Shown: positions 11,454 through 19,483 of the stretch, in pieces
How positions within the stretch are numbered: position 1 is the first letter of the stretch
Layout of the letters: each line of letters begins with the position of its first letter
Assembly (NCBI RefSeq): GCF_009870785.1
Contig: NZ_WTWX01000008.1
Location: 1-64,000, forward strand
Length of the DNA: 64,000 bases
Direction: 5' to 3'
From: Paenibacillus sp. An7
GTDB taxonomy: Bacteria > Bacillota > Bacilli > Paenibacillales > Paenibacillaceae
Position numbers and translations under genes: made by a program
The notes under the pieces: generated by a model
Databases searched by the model: none
The model's input: only the letters and a program-made list of their open reading frames with translations
What the model was told of the DNA's origin: nothing

Positions 11454-11517
11454 AATGAAAATTGACTGAGATTTCCTGCATCGCTATAATGGGAATATTG
11501 AGAATGAAGGGGGAACT

Positions 11518-12777
11518 ATGGACGGCATGAAAAGAATAGTCAGTTTCATTCTGGTCGTGCTTGTAACGGTTGGCGTTATGGCCTATACAAGCCCGGGGCT
11601 GCTCAAAGATATACGCTTGGGCCTCGATCTTAAGGGAGGCTTTGAGATTCTATATGAAGCACAGCCGCTCGAAGCTGGACAAGCAGTCACCAGAGAATCA
11701 CTTACACAAACCGCAAAAAGCTTGGAACAACGTGCGAATGCACTAGGCACAAGTGAACCCGAAGTAACTACAGAGGGTACGAACCGCATTCGTTTAAGGC
11801 TTGCGGGTGTTACGGATGAGGTAGAGGTACGGAGTAAAATGAAAGAACCTGCCGAACTGACATTTCGGAGTGCAGCAGAAGATGATGAGCCCGGAACATA
11901 CAGCAAAATCGAGCTTCGCGGTAATGAATTTGTTGAGAACGGAGCTTCCGTCGTTTATAGCTCTCTAAACGAGCCGATGGTCGATATTCAGGTCAAAGAC
12001 AAAGAAAAATTTGCTGAAATTACAAAACGTCTCCAAGGTAAACCACTTGCTATATACCTTGATGATGAATTGTTGTCTGCTCCAAAAGTTAACCAAACAC
12101 TGACAGACGGTAAGGCACAAATTACAGGAAGTTTTACAAGAGAAGAAGCAAACGAGCTTCGTGATACGATTAACTTAGGGGCATTGCCTCTTAAACTGAC
12201 AGAGAAATATTCTCAGAGTGTTGGGGCTAGTCTAGGTCAGTTATCACTTGAGCAAACGATAAAAGCAGGGATTATTGCTTCCATCTTTATCCTAGTCTTT
12301 ATGATTAGTTTGTATCGTATTCCAGGAATCGTAGCAAGCTTTGCGCTCATCACACATACTTGGCTTGTACTCGCTATTTTCTATCTCGGTGATTTTGTTC
12401 TGACTCTTCCGGGTATAGCGGCCTTCATTCTAGGTATTGGGATGGCAGTCGATGCCAATATTATTACTTACGAACGGATTAAGGAAGAACTTCGCAGTGG
12501 CAAAAGTATTCTGTCTGCTGTGAAATCAGGTGAGAGAATTTCGTTCCGTACGGTCATGGATTCCAATATTACAACGATTATTGCTGCAGCCGTCATGTTC
12601 TGGTTAGGAACTGGATCTGTAAGAGGCTTTGCCATCGTTCTAATTATTGATATTGTGACAAGTATCCTCACGAATGTCTTCTTCTCCCGCTTCTTATTGA
12701 ACCTGCTTGTGAAAGCAAATCTCATCAAGAAGCCTAGTTACTTCGGAGTGAAGGAGAGTGAAATTCGTGCGCTTTAA
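11518..12777 (+). CDS. secD: SecD, protein-export membrane subunit
   Basis: SecD is an RND-family subunit that uses the proton gradient to help pull secreted proteins outward. The 419-residue protein has TM1 (about residues 5-25), the LGLDLKGGFEILYEA motif, a large extracytoplasmic P1 domain (about 35-230) and five more TM segments. The conserved AFILGIGMAVDANIITYERI motif is near residue 305. SecD and SecF are separate here, whereas B. subtilis has a fused SecDF. AAGGGGGAACT precedes the ATG. The end overlaps secF by 11 bases. Confidence 0.96.
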   Translation: MDGMKRIVSFILVVLVTVGVMAYTSPGLLKDIRLGLDLKGGFEILYEAQPLEAGQAVTRESLTQTAKSLEQRANALGTSEPEVTTEGTNRIRLRLAGVTDEVEVRSKMKEPAELTFRSAAEDDEPGTYSKIELRGNEFVENGASVVYSSLNEPMVDIQVKDKEKFAEITKRLQGKPLAIYLDDELLSAPKVNQTLTDGKAQITGSFTREEANELRDTINLGALPLKLTEKYSQSVGASLGQLSLEQTIKAGIIASIFILVFMISLYRIPGIVASFALITHTWLVLAIFYLGDFVLTLPGIAAFILGIGMAVDANIITYERIKEELRSGKSILSAVKSGERISFRTVMDSNITTIIAAAVMFWLGTGSVRGFAIVLIIDIVTSILTNVFFSRFLLNLLVKANLIKKPSYFGVKESEIRAL

Positions 12778-13678
12778 ATGGGATTATGATTATATTAAGA
12801 TCAGTAAGTATTTCTACACCTTTTCTATTATCATTACACTGCTTGGTATATTAAGTCTGGCGGTCTTAGGACTTAACTATGGTGTAGATTTCCGATCAGG
12901 TTCAAATGTGGATATTACAGCAAGCAAAACCATAACGAAAGAAGAGATTGAGCCGGTCCTTGAAGAAATCGGACTCTCAGCGGAGGAACCTCAGATCTCT
13001 GCAGGAAGTGACCGGATTAGTATTCGTTTCCCTTCTGTACTTAATGAAGAAAAAGAAAGCAGCTTAAAAGCATCTTTTAACGAGAAAATCGATCCTGAAG
13101 CTTCCTTTGAAGTGAATACGGTTGATCCAGAAATGGCAAAAGAGCTGGGTAGAAACGCTATTTATGCTGTTCTCCTTGCAAGCTTGGGTATCATGATCTA
13201 TGTAACGATCCGTTTTGAATGGAGATTTGCGGTTGCTGCCATTGTAGCGTTACTGCATGATGCGTTTGTTGTCATTAGTATTTTCTCGTTATTCCGATTG
13301 GAAGTAGATTTAACGTTTATAACAGCAGTACTCACCATTGTCGGGTTCTCGATTAATGACACCATTGTCGTATTTGACCGTATACGTGAAAACTTGCGTT
13401 TCTCTAAAATTAAAACACGTACAGATTTAAACGAAGTCGTCAACCGCAGTATTTCACAAACGATGACTCGTTCTCTGTACACAACAGTTACTGTATTTAT
13501 TGCATCGCTGTTCCTGTTCCTGCTTGGCGGAGAATCCATCCGGATGTTCTCACTTGCAATGGTAATCGGCCTTGTATTTGGGGCTTACTCATCCATCTTT
13601 ATCGCAAGTCCATTATGGGCAGTACTTAAAGGCAAACAAAAACCAAATCACAATAATCCTTCTAAGACGACTCCATAA
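12767..13678 (+). CDS. secF: SecF, protein-export membrane subunit
   Basis: This is the partner RND subunit of SecD. The 303-residue product has TM1 (about 15-35), LGLNYGVDFRSGSNVDI, a short periplasmic-type domain and the five-helix bundle with IVGFSINDTIVVFDRIREN. The GTG at 12767 is preferred: AAGGAG (12751-12756) is 10 bases upstream and the product begins MRFKWDYDY. The GTG at 12758 is only one base from that site. Overlap with secD implies translational coupling and equal stoichiometry. Confidence 0.95.
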   Translation: MRFKWDYDYIKISKYFYTFSIIITLLGILSLAVLGLNYGVDFRSGSNVDITASKTITKEEIEPVLEEIGLSAEEPQISAGSDRISIRFPSVLNEEKESSLKASFNEKIDPEASFEVNTVDPEMAKELGRNAIYAVLLASLGIMIYVTIRFEWRFAVAAIVALLHDAFVVISIFSLFRLEVDLTFITAVLTIVGFSINDTIVVFDRIRENLRFSKIKTRTDLNEVVNRSISQTMTRSLYTTVTVFIASLFLFLLGGESIRMFSLAMVIGLVFGAYSSIFIASPLWAVLKGKQKPNHNNPSKTTP

Positions 13679-13692
13679 CTTTAAGGATTACC

Positions 13693-13727
13693 GAAAACCG
13701 CGTCTTATGGCTATAGGCGCGGTTTTC
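13693..13727 (+). terminator. Hairpin after secF
   Basis: A perfect 10-bp stem (GAAAACCGCG at 13693-13702 with 13718-13727) has a 15-base loop. The T run is inside the 3' arm rather than after it, so termination strength is uncertain. Confidence 0.5.
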
Positions 13728-13763
13728 TAATATAACTGTCTTACGTGTAGAGGGGGAACACGG

Positions 13764-14711
13764 ATGACCACCAAACAACAACGAGCAATACATGTAATGT
13801 TCTGGATGGAAGTATGTAAGAATACGGTTCTAACTATTGTAAAAGGAAGCGTTGGTATTGCTTCGGGAAATAGAGCATTATTAAGCGATGCTCTATATTC
13901 CGCAGGTGAAGCAGGTTCTCTTTTTACACGAAAATATCAGGTATGGAGCGGTAAAGGATCGCCCGCAGAATCTTCAGAGAAAAGGAAGAAAGTTGGCCAA
14001 TTCATAGCACTCATTGTTCCGCTACTGGTTCTACTGGGTGGGCTTCAACTTGCCATATCTTCTGTTAAAGTGATGGTAAAGGCAGATCCCGAGCCCCCGC
14101 ATATCAGTGCACTAATTGCAGCAGTTATCGCTTTCACTTTTGCTGAACTTTGGTTTCAATACGAATGGCGGCATACATATAAAGACGCTGAACGTTCGAT
14201 TATGAAACATTATTTTGAACAGCATAGATACGCATTTTACACTTCCTTATTGGTGCTTACTGGAATTATTTTATCGATGATTGGTAAATCATTTGATTAT
14301 TTCTATCTTCTTTATGCTGAGCCTATGGCTGCTCTTCTAACTTCAGGAATCGTGATTTGGAGGAGCTATCTGCTTATAACCGGTCACATAACACGGCAAA
14401 AAGAAGAGTTTTTTGTAGATACCTATGATTACATGCAGACAGTTCAGCGTGTTCATGGTATTGTTACCGTGGAGCATATTTGTGCCTATGAACGTGAAGA
14501 AGGAATTCATATAGATTTAACAATAACCGTCAATCCGCGTATGACCGTAGCAGAAGCACAAGAAGTAGCGGAAAGATCGAAAGTACTACTAATGGGACGT
14601 TTTGAACAAGTGTCTAGCGCTCAGCTGAAAGTCGTTCCCTATCAATCAGAATACCCATACAAAAGTAATTGTGATCTTGCCGAGAGAGAGACGAACACGT
14701 TACTACAATAA
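13764..14711 (+). CDS. Cation diffusion facilitator (CDF) family protein with degenerate metal site
   Basis: The 315-residue membrane protein has the CDF layout: about six TM segments and a C-terminal ferredoxin-like cytoplasmic domain (about 215-300, with VHGIVTVEHICAYEREEGIHIDLTITV). The ligands expected in TM2 (H/DxxxD) are Tyr45 and Glu49 in SDALYSAGE. Those expected in TM5 (HxxxD) are Gln153 and Ala157 in EQHRYAFY. It may therefore not transport Zn, Mn or Fe by the standard site. It sits alone between secF and recJ, each side bounded by hairpins, and is not part of the conserved B. subtilis order. Fold assignment is fairly sure, transport function is not. Confidence 0.65.
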   Translation: MTTKQQRAIHVMFWMEVCKNTVLTIVKGSVGIASGNRALLSDALYSAGEAGSLFTRKYQVWSGKGSPAESSEKRKKVGQFIALIVPLLVLLGGLQLAISSVKVMVKADPEPPHISALIAAVIAFTFAELWFQYEWRHTYKDAERSIMKHYFEQHRYAFYTSLLVLTGIILSMIGKSFDYFYLLYAEPMAALLTSGIVIWRSYLLITGHITRQKEEFFVDTYDYMQTVQRVHGIVTVEHICAYEREEGIHIDLTITVNPRMTVAEAQEVAERSKVLLMGRFEQVSSAQLKVVPYQSEYPYKSNCDLAERETNTLLQ

Positions 14712-14722
14712 GAATGAAAATA

Positions 14723-14755
14723 AAAACTCAGGATGATCTGAGTTTTGTTTTTTTG
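14723..14755 (+). terminator. Terminator of the CDF-family gene
   Basis: A perfect 9-bp stem (AAAACTCAG 14723-14731 with 14738-14746) and loop GATGAT are followed by G and a run of Ts. Confidence 0.82.
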
Positions 14756-14778
14756 CTAGAAAGAAAGGTGATTAATGA

Positions 14779-17181
14779 GTGCTTTATTCTCAATATCATT
14801 GGAACGAGCCCAAGATTACAGATGAACAAGTAAAAGGGTTATCAGAGGAATTATCCATTTCTCATTTGATGTCAAGATTATTGCTAAACCGAGGTGTTGA
14901 TAGTAAATCAACAGCAGAGCAGTTCTTGCGACCTTCTGATGAAGTGCTTCATGATCCGTACCTAATGAAAGGAATGCAGCAAGCTGTTCCCCGTATTCGC
15001 GAAGCTCTTGATCAAGGCGAACATATCCTGATTTATGGTGATTATGATGCTGATGGAGTATCCAGTACTTCGCTTATGATTTATCTCATGAGAGAGCTGT
15101 CTGCCTCGTACGATATCTATATTCCTCATCGAGCGAATGAAGGGTACGGTCTTCATAATCATGCGCTGGATTGGGCGCATCAACAAGGGGTTACCTTAGT
15201 TATTACGGTAGATACAGGAATTAGTGCTGTCGAACAGATTGCTTATGCTAAAACCCTCGGAATGGATGTTATTGTTACGGATCACCATGAGCCGCCTGAA
15301 GTTCTTCCTGAAGCGTACGCCTTAATTAATCCAAAACAGAAGGACTGTCCTTATCCTTTTAAGGGGCTTGCCGGAGTTGGTGTCGCAATGAAATTGGCAG
15401 AAGCGCTTTTAGGAAGAGTACCTCGTGCCTGGATGGAGATTGTAACGATCGGAACCGTCGCTGATCTCATGCCGCTTATAGATGAAAATCGAGTTATTGT
15501 TCAAAGAGGCATCGAAGAGATGAGAGATTCCTCATTTCCCGGAATTCGAGCCCTGTTAGAAATCAGTGGAGTGGACATGCCTACTGTTAACTCAACGAAT
15601 GTTGCATTTGCTCTTGCTCCTCGTATTAATGCCAGTGGCAGACTTGCCCATGCAGGCAGAGCCGTTTCCTTGTTAACCACTGAAGACCCTCTTGAAGCTG
15701 CACATCTTGCGGAGGAACTAGATCTGCTTAACCGAGAGCGGCAGCAGGTAGTAGAGCAGATGACGCAAGAAGCTTTTGAAATACTGGAACAAAAAAAAGT
15801 GGATGGTAAAGTTCCTGATGTTATCGTTGTAGCTGGTGAAGGTTGGAATCCAGGCGTAGTCGGTATTGTAGCCTCAAAAGTACTCGAGAGATATTATCGC
15901 CCCACACTGATTTTGGGGATTGACCCTGTCACAGGAAAATGCAAAGGTTCGGCCAGATCCACTCCGGGACTTGATATGTATGAGGCCTTGACCGCTTGTA
16001 AAGACATCATGGATCATTATGGGGGACACCCGGCTGCGGCAGGAATGACGCTTCATCGGGATAAACTGGAGCTGCTCGAGTGTAAGCTGAATGAGTATGC
16101 CGGCCAAGTAATGAAGCCTGAGCATTTTATTCCTGTTACAGAGACAGACGGAGAGTGCCGCATATCTGAAGTACCGCTGAATGTAATTGAAGAGATGGAA
16201 CAAATGCAGCCTTTTGGTATGAACAATCCTACTCCTAAATTTATAATTCGAGATGCAACACTTATGGCAAGCCGGAAAATGGGCAAGGATCTAACTCATT
16301 TAAAATTAACGATTGAACAGGATGGGAAAATGTTGGATGCTATTTCATTTGGAAAAGGCAAACTTGCTGACTACATCCCAGAGGGATCGATAATCGATGT
16401 GATGGGGACGCTTCAAATTAATGAATGGAATGGGTCTAGAAAACCTCAATTCATGATGGAAGATATCCGGGTGAAAGCACGTCAGGTGTTTGATTACCGT
16501 GGTTGCAGAGAACCTCTTGAGGAAATGAATACCATGATAAAAGATCTATCTCATAGGATTATTCCTAATGATGGAAAGTTTGCAGTTCTTGTTCAAGAGA
16601 AAAACTTATTTGCTATTGAAAACCATTTGTATGAAAAGGCCGTTTGGGTATATGATAGGAAGGTTGGGATCGTTCCGTGGAACGATTCAGCCAAAAAAAT
16701 TGGCGAAAAGCATCTGGAAAGTCTGTTTGTGCTGGACATCCCTGAAACTGCAGAGCAATGGACAGCCATGCAAAGCATGATTGTGAAAGCGAATAATGTC
16801 ATTCTTCTTCACCGTACGGCCAATCCTAAACAAAGATTACAACGACCGAGTCGTGATGACTTTAAACGTATATATGTCCTTGTTTCCAAATGGGGACAGG
16901 AAGCTGTGCCTGAAAAAGAGATGATTGAGGCTTTAAGCCGACAATGTGGATATTCTGTAAGAATGATGTCAAAAGTCATGGACGTGTTTGAAGAGTTGTC
17001 ATTTATTAAACGTCATTCAGGTACATTGACCTTTGTGACAAATCCGCCGAAGCAGAATTTGACGGATTCCAGGAACTACCAGGCCATAGAGCAGCTGGCT
17101 GAAATGGAGAAAGCCATGTTTGATTTGGCAGCGCCCCAACTGATGCAATGGATGATATCTCAGACAAAGGGTGCATCCTAG
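14779..17181 (+). CDS. recJ: RecJ, single-strand-specific 5'-3' exonuclease
   Basis: RecJ resects 5' ends in recombination and repair. The 800-residue protein has the DHH phosphoesterase motifs IYGDYDADGVSS (about residue 83), VITVDTG and VIVTDHHEPPE (about 167). The DHHA1 domain contains GRLAHAGRAVSLL and the glycine-rich GGHPAAAGMTLH (about 415-426). An OB-fold domain (about 470-570) and the Firmicute C-terminal extension follow. The GTG at 14779 gives MLYSQYHW and is eight bases after AAAGGTG. An ATG four bases earlier is out of frame. apt follows 26 bases later, probably in the same transcript. Confidence 0.96.
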   Translation: MLYSQYHWNEPKITDEQVKGLSEELSISHLMSRLLLNRGVDSKSTAEQFLRPSDEVLHDPYLMKGMQQAVPRIREALDQGEHILIYGDYDADGVSSTSLMIYLMRELSASYDIYIPHRANEGYGLHNHALDWAHQQGVTLVITVDTGISAVEQIAYAKTLGMDVIVTDHHEPPEVLPEAYALINPKQKDCPYPFKGLAGVGVAMKLAEALLGRVPRAWMEIVTIGTVADLMPLIDENRVIVQRGIEEMRDSSFPGIRALLEISGVDMPTVNSTNVAFALAPRINASGRLAHAGRAVSLLTTEDPLEAAHLAEELDLLNRERQQVVEQMTQEAFEILEQKKVDGKVPDVIVVAGEGWNPGVVGIVASKVLERYYRPTLILGIDPVTGKCKGSARSTPGLDMYEALTACKDIMDHYGGHPAAAGMTLHRDKLELLECKLNEYAGQVMKPEHFIPVTETDGECRISEVPLNVIEEMEQMQPFGMNNPTPKFIIRDATLMASRKMGKDLTHLKLTIEQDGKMLDAISFGKGKLADYIPEGSIIDVMGTLQINEWNGSRKPQFMMEDIRVKARQVFDYRGCREPLEEMNTMIKDLSHRIIPNDGKFAVLVQEKNLFAIENHLYEKAVWVYDRKVGIVPWNDSAKKIGEKHLESLFVLDIPETAEQWTAMQSMIVKANNVILLHRTANPKQRLQRPSRDDFKRIYVLVSKWGQEAVPEKEMIEALSRQCGYSVRMMSKVMDVFEELSFIKRHSGTLTFVTNPPKQNLTDSRNYQAIEQLAEMEKAMFDLAAPQLMQWMISQTKGAS

Positions 17182-17207
17182 CTCATTCAAATTAGGAGGA
17201 GATTATT

Positions 17208-17720
17208 TTGGATTTTAAAGAGTACATTCGGGTTATACCTGACTTTCCACAACCGGGAATCAGTTTCAAGGACATTACAACCCTGTTGAAAGACGGCGAG
17301 ATGTATCGCAAAGCTATAGATGAAATGAAACAAATGGTTTCTGATCTGAAAATCGATGTTATTGCGGGTCCAGAAGCACGTGGATTTGTCGTAGGTGCAC
17401 CGCTTGCTTATGCACTGGGTGTTGGTTTTGCCCCAATTCGTAAAAGCGGCAAGCTTCCAGGTGAGACCATTGAACTTGGATATGACCTAGAGTACGGAAA
17501 AGACAAGCTTGCAATGCATTCAGATGCGATTGAAAAAGGACAAAATGTGCTGATCGCAGATGACCTGCTCGCAACAGGCGGCACGATTGCAACTTCGGTG
17601 AGCCTTGTAGAACAGCTTGGAGGCAACGTGGTAGGGGCTGCTTTCTTAATCGAGCTTGAAGAACTTAAAGGCAGAAATAAACTGACAGATATTAACGTAT
17701 ATTCTTTGATGAAATATTAA
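17208..17720 (+). CDS. apt: Adenine phosphoribosyltransferase
   Basis: Apt converts adenine and PRPP to AMP. The 170-residue product has [15 protein letters not shown] at the start, the [18 protein letters not shown] segment and the PRPP-binding motif [14 protein letters not shown] (about residue 118). The TTG start follows AGGAGGAG. It is downstream of recJ, as in B. subtilis, but relA has been separated from it by the inverted uraA gene. Confidence 0.97.
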   Translation: MDFKEYIRVIPDFPQPGISFKDITTLLKDGEMYRKAIDEMKQMVSDLKIDVIAGPEARGFVVGAPLAYALGVGFAPIRKSGKLPGETIELGYDLEYGKDKLAMHSDAIEKGQNVLIADDLLATGGTIATSVSLVEQLGGNVVGAAFLIELEELKGRNKLTDINVYSLMKY

Positions 17721-17823
17721 GTTGTAAGCACTAATCTTTCTCAGGCTGAACTTAAGATTTATGGTGACAGGTATCTGGGGGAAATAGCCCATAAACTTGT
17801 CATCTGCTTTTTAGGTTTTACAA

Positions 17824-17857
17824 AAAAAGGTATCCTCCGCGTGGAGGATACCTTTTT
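17824..17857. terminator. Bidirectional terminator between apt and uraA
   Basis: A perfect 15-bp stem (17824-17838 with 17843-17857) and loop GCGT have A and T runs at both ends. It serves the converging apt and uraA transcripts. Confidence 0.93.
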
Positions 17858-17861
17858 GATT

Positions 17862-19160
17862 TTAGTGATTCTTTTTCTCGGTGGATTCATCAATCCATCC
17901 AAGTTTATGGAACAGACCGAACAGAAGGCTTGCAATCATACCTACGATCGTTGCTAGTGCCATTCCTTTTAATTCAACGGTACCAATGGTAAGGGTTACA
18001 CCACTGAGGCCTGTTACAAATACTAAGGTAGTAAGTATCATATTACTTGTTTTAGAGAAGTCTACTTTTTGTTCTACAAAGATACGGAAACCAGATGCCG
18101 CAATAATTCCGAAGAGTAAAAGTGATACACCGCCCATGACTGCATCAGGAATATTAGCGACTACAGCGGTAAACGTACCCGAGAATGATAATACAATAGC
18201 AATGATCGCTGCACCGCCAATAACAAAAATGGAATACACTTTGGTAAGTGCCATAACCCCAATATTTTCACCGTAAGTTGTGTTCGGTGTAGATCCGACA
18301 AAACCGGAAATGATGGTTGAGATTCCGTTACCTAAAAGGGAGCGATGAAGCCCAGGGTCTTTCGATAAGTCTTTTCCAACAATACTGCCTGTGACGAGTA
18401 GATGACCAATGTGTTCGACAATAACAACGAGTGCTACAGGTACAATGGTTACAATCACACCAATATCCCATGAGGGCGTCGTAACGGTAGGTGCAGTTAT
18501 AAGGTTCGCATTGGTAATGGAATGGATGTCTACCACGCCCATAAAAAAGGCAAGAACATAACCTGTAACGATCCCAATCAAAATATGAATAATTTTAGCA
18601 AACCCGCGGAACAAGAGTGCACCTAGTACGGTTACACCCAGAGTTACCATAGAGAGTGTAATTGTGGTAGCATCAGGAGCCCAATTCGGATTGGCTGCCG
18701 GGTTAGAATTAATCAGTCCTGCCATTCCTGCGGCAACAGGGACGATCTCTAGTCCAATCAGGGCAACAACAGCACCCATTACAGCGGGTGGGAAGAGTAC
18801 ATCCAGCCAACTTGTCCCAACAAACTTAACAATAAGTGCTACGAGACAAAAGATAATACCGGTAATAATAAAAGCAGCCAGTGCCATGGAGTATCCATTA
18901 TCCGGATTATTTTCTATTACCATACTTACCGGTGCAATAAATGCAAAACTTGATCCCAGATAGGCAGGAATTTTCCCTTTACATATAAATATGTATAGAA
19001 GTGTTCCTAAACCATTCATTAACAGGATCATTCCGGGATCTACACCGAAAAGATTAGGAACGAGAACAGTACTTCCAAACATAGCGAACAGATGTTGCAT
19101 GCTGAGTAAAAAGCCTCTTCCTAGTGGTAGTTTCTCGTTAACTTGTATTTCGCGTTGCAA
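17862..19160 (-). CDS. uraA: Uracil permease, NCS2 family
   Basis: UraA/PyrP imports uracil by proton symport. The 432-residue product has about 14 hydrophobic segments, with the family motifs FAMFGSTVLVPNLFGVDP (about residue 27), EHIGHLLVTGSIVGKDL (about 250) and SGFVGSTPNTTYGENIGVMA (about 290). The TTG start is 10 bases after AAGGAG. No PyrR-binding sequence was recognised upstream. It interrupts the usual apt-relA adjacency in inverted orientation, suggesting an insertion or inversion. Xanthine permeases are the main alternative, but the motifs favour uracil. Confidence 0.88.
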   Translation of the reverse strand: MQREIQVNEKLPLGRGFLLSMQHLFAMFGSTVLVPNLFGVDPGMILLMNGLGTLLYIFICKGKIPAYLGSSFAFIAPVSMVIENNPDNGYSMALAAFIITGIIFCLVALIVKFVGTSWLDVLFPPAVMGAVVALIGLEIVPVAAGMAGLINSNPAANPNWAPDATTITLSMVTLGVTVLGALLFRGFAKIIHILIGIVTGYVLAFFMGVVDIHSITNANLITAPTVTTPSWDIGVIVTIVPVALVVIVEHIGHLLVTGSIVGKDLSKDPGLHRSLLGNGISTIISGFVGSTPNTTYGENIGVMALTKVYSIFVIGGAAIIAIVLSFSGTFTAVVANIPDAVMGGVSLLLFGIIAASGFRIFVEQKVDFSKTSNMILTTLVFVTGLSGVTLTIGTVELKGMALATIVGMIASLLFGLFHKLGWIDESTEKKNH

Positions 19161-19483
19161 AATGATTTCACTCCTTATTCAATTTTCATGTCATGCTGGT
19201 CACGCTGTAAAAGACGTCATCGCGAACAATCTTTACTAGGATATACAGATTCCCGTGATTTTTCAATGTAATTTTTGTAGAAAAGGGATCGTGCGGAATC
19301 AAGTACAGAGGAGAGGCATAAGGAGAAATGGTGATTAACATCAGATTATGTCATCTACTGGCGATGGTTGACGTAGAAGCAGGTAAGCGTCATAATATTA
19401 TAAAATCACTTTTTCGGGGAACCTGTGTAGACGTAAAATCGGCGGGTTCCATTTTATTATAGAAAGGAAACGGACAAATCTAG
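19161..19483. other. uraA-relA intergenic region with small ORF and hairpin
   Basis: This 323-base divergent gap holds the uraA ribosome site and, on the plus strand, AAGGAG (19320-19325) before a possible 44-codon ORF (19328-19462). A 6-bp hairpin, GGAACC (19418-19423) with GGTTCC (19445-19450), is followed by ATTTTATTAT, overlaps the end of that ORF and lies 33 bases before relA. Together these resemble a leader-peptide and attenuator arrangement, but nothing confirms it. No strong promoter was identified by eye. Confidence 0.35.

Noticed and set aside
14775..14825. Out-of-frame ATG ORF at the recJ start
   Set aside because: Only 16 codons, ends quickly, and the GTG at 14779 gives the conserved RecJ N-terminus.
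19161..19260. PyrR attenuator or purine riboswitch before uraA
   Set aside because: No PyrR-binding pattern or aptamer core was seen in the short minus-strand leader.
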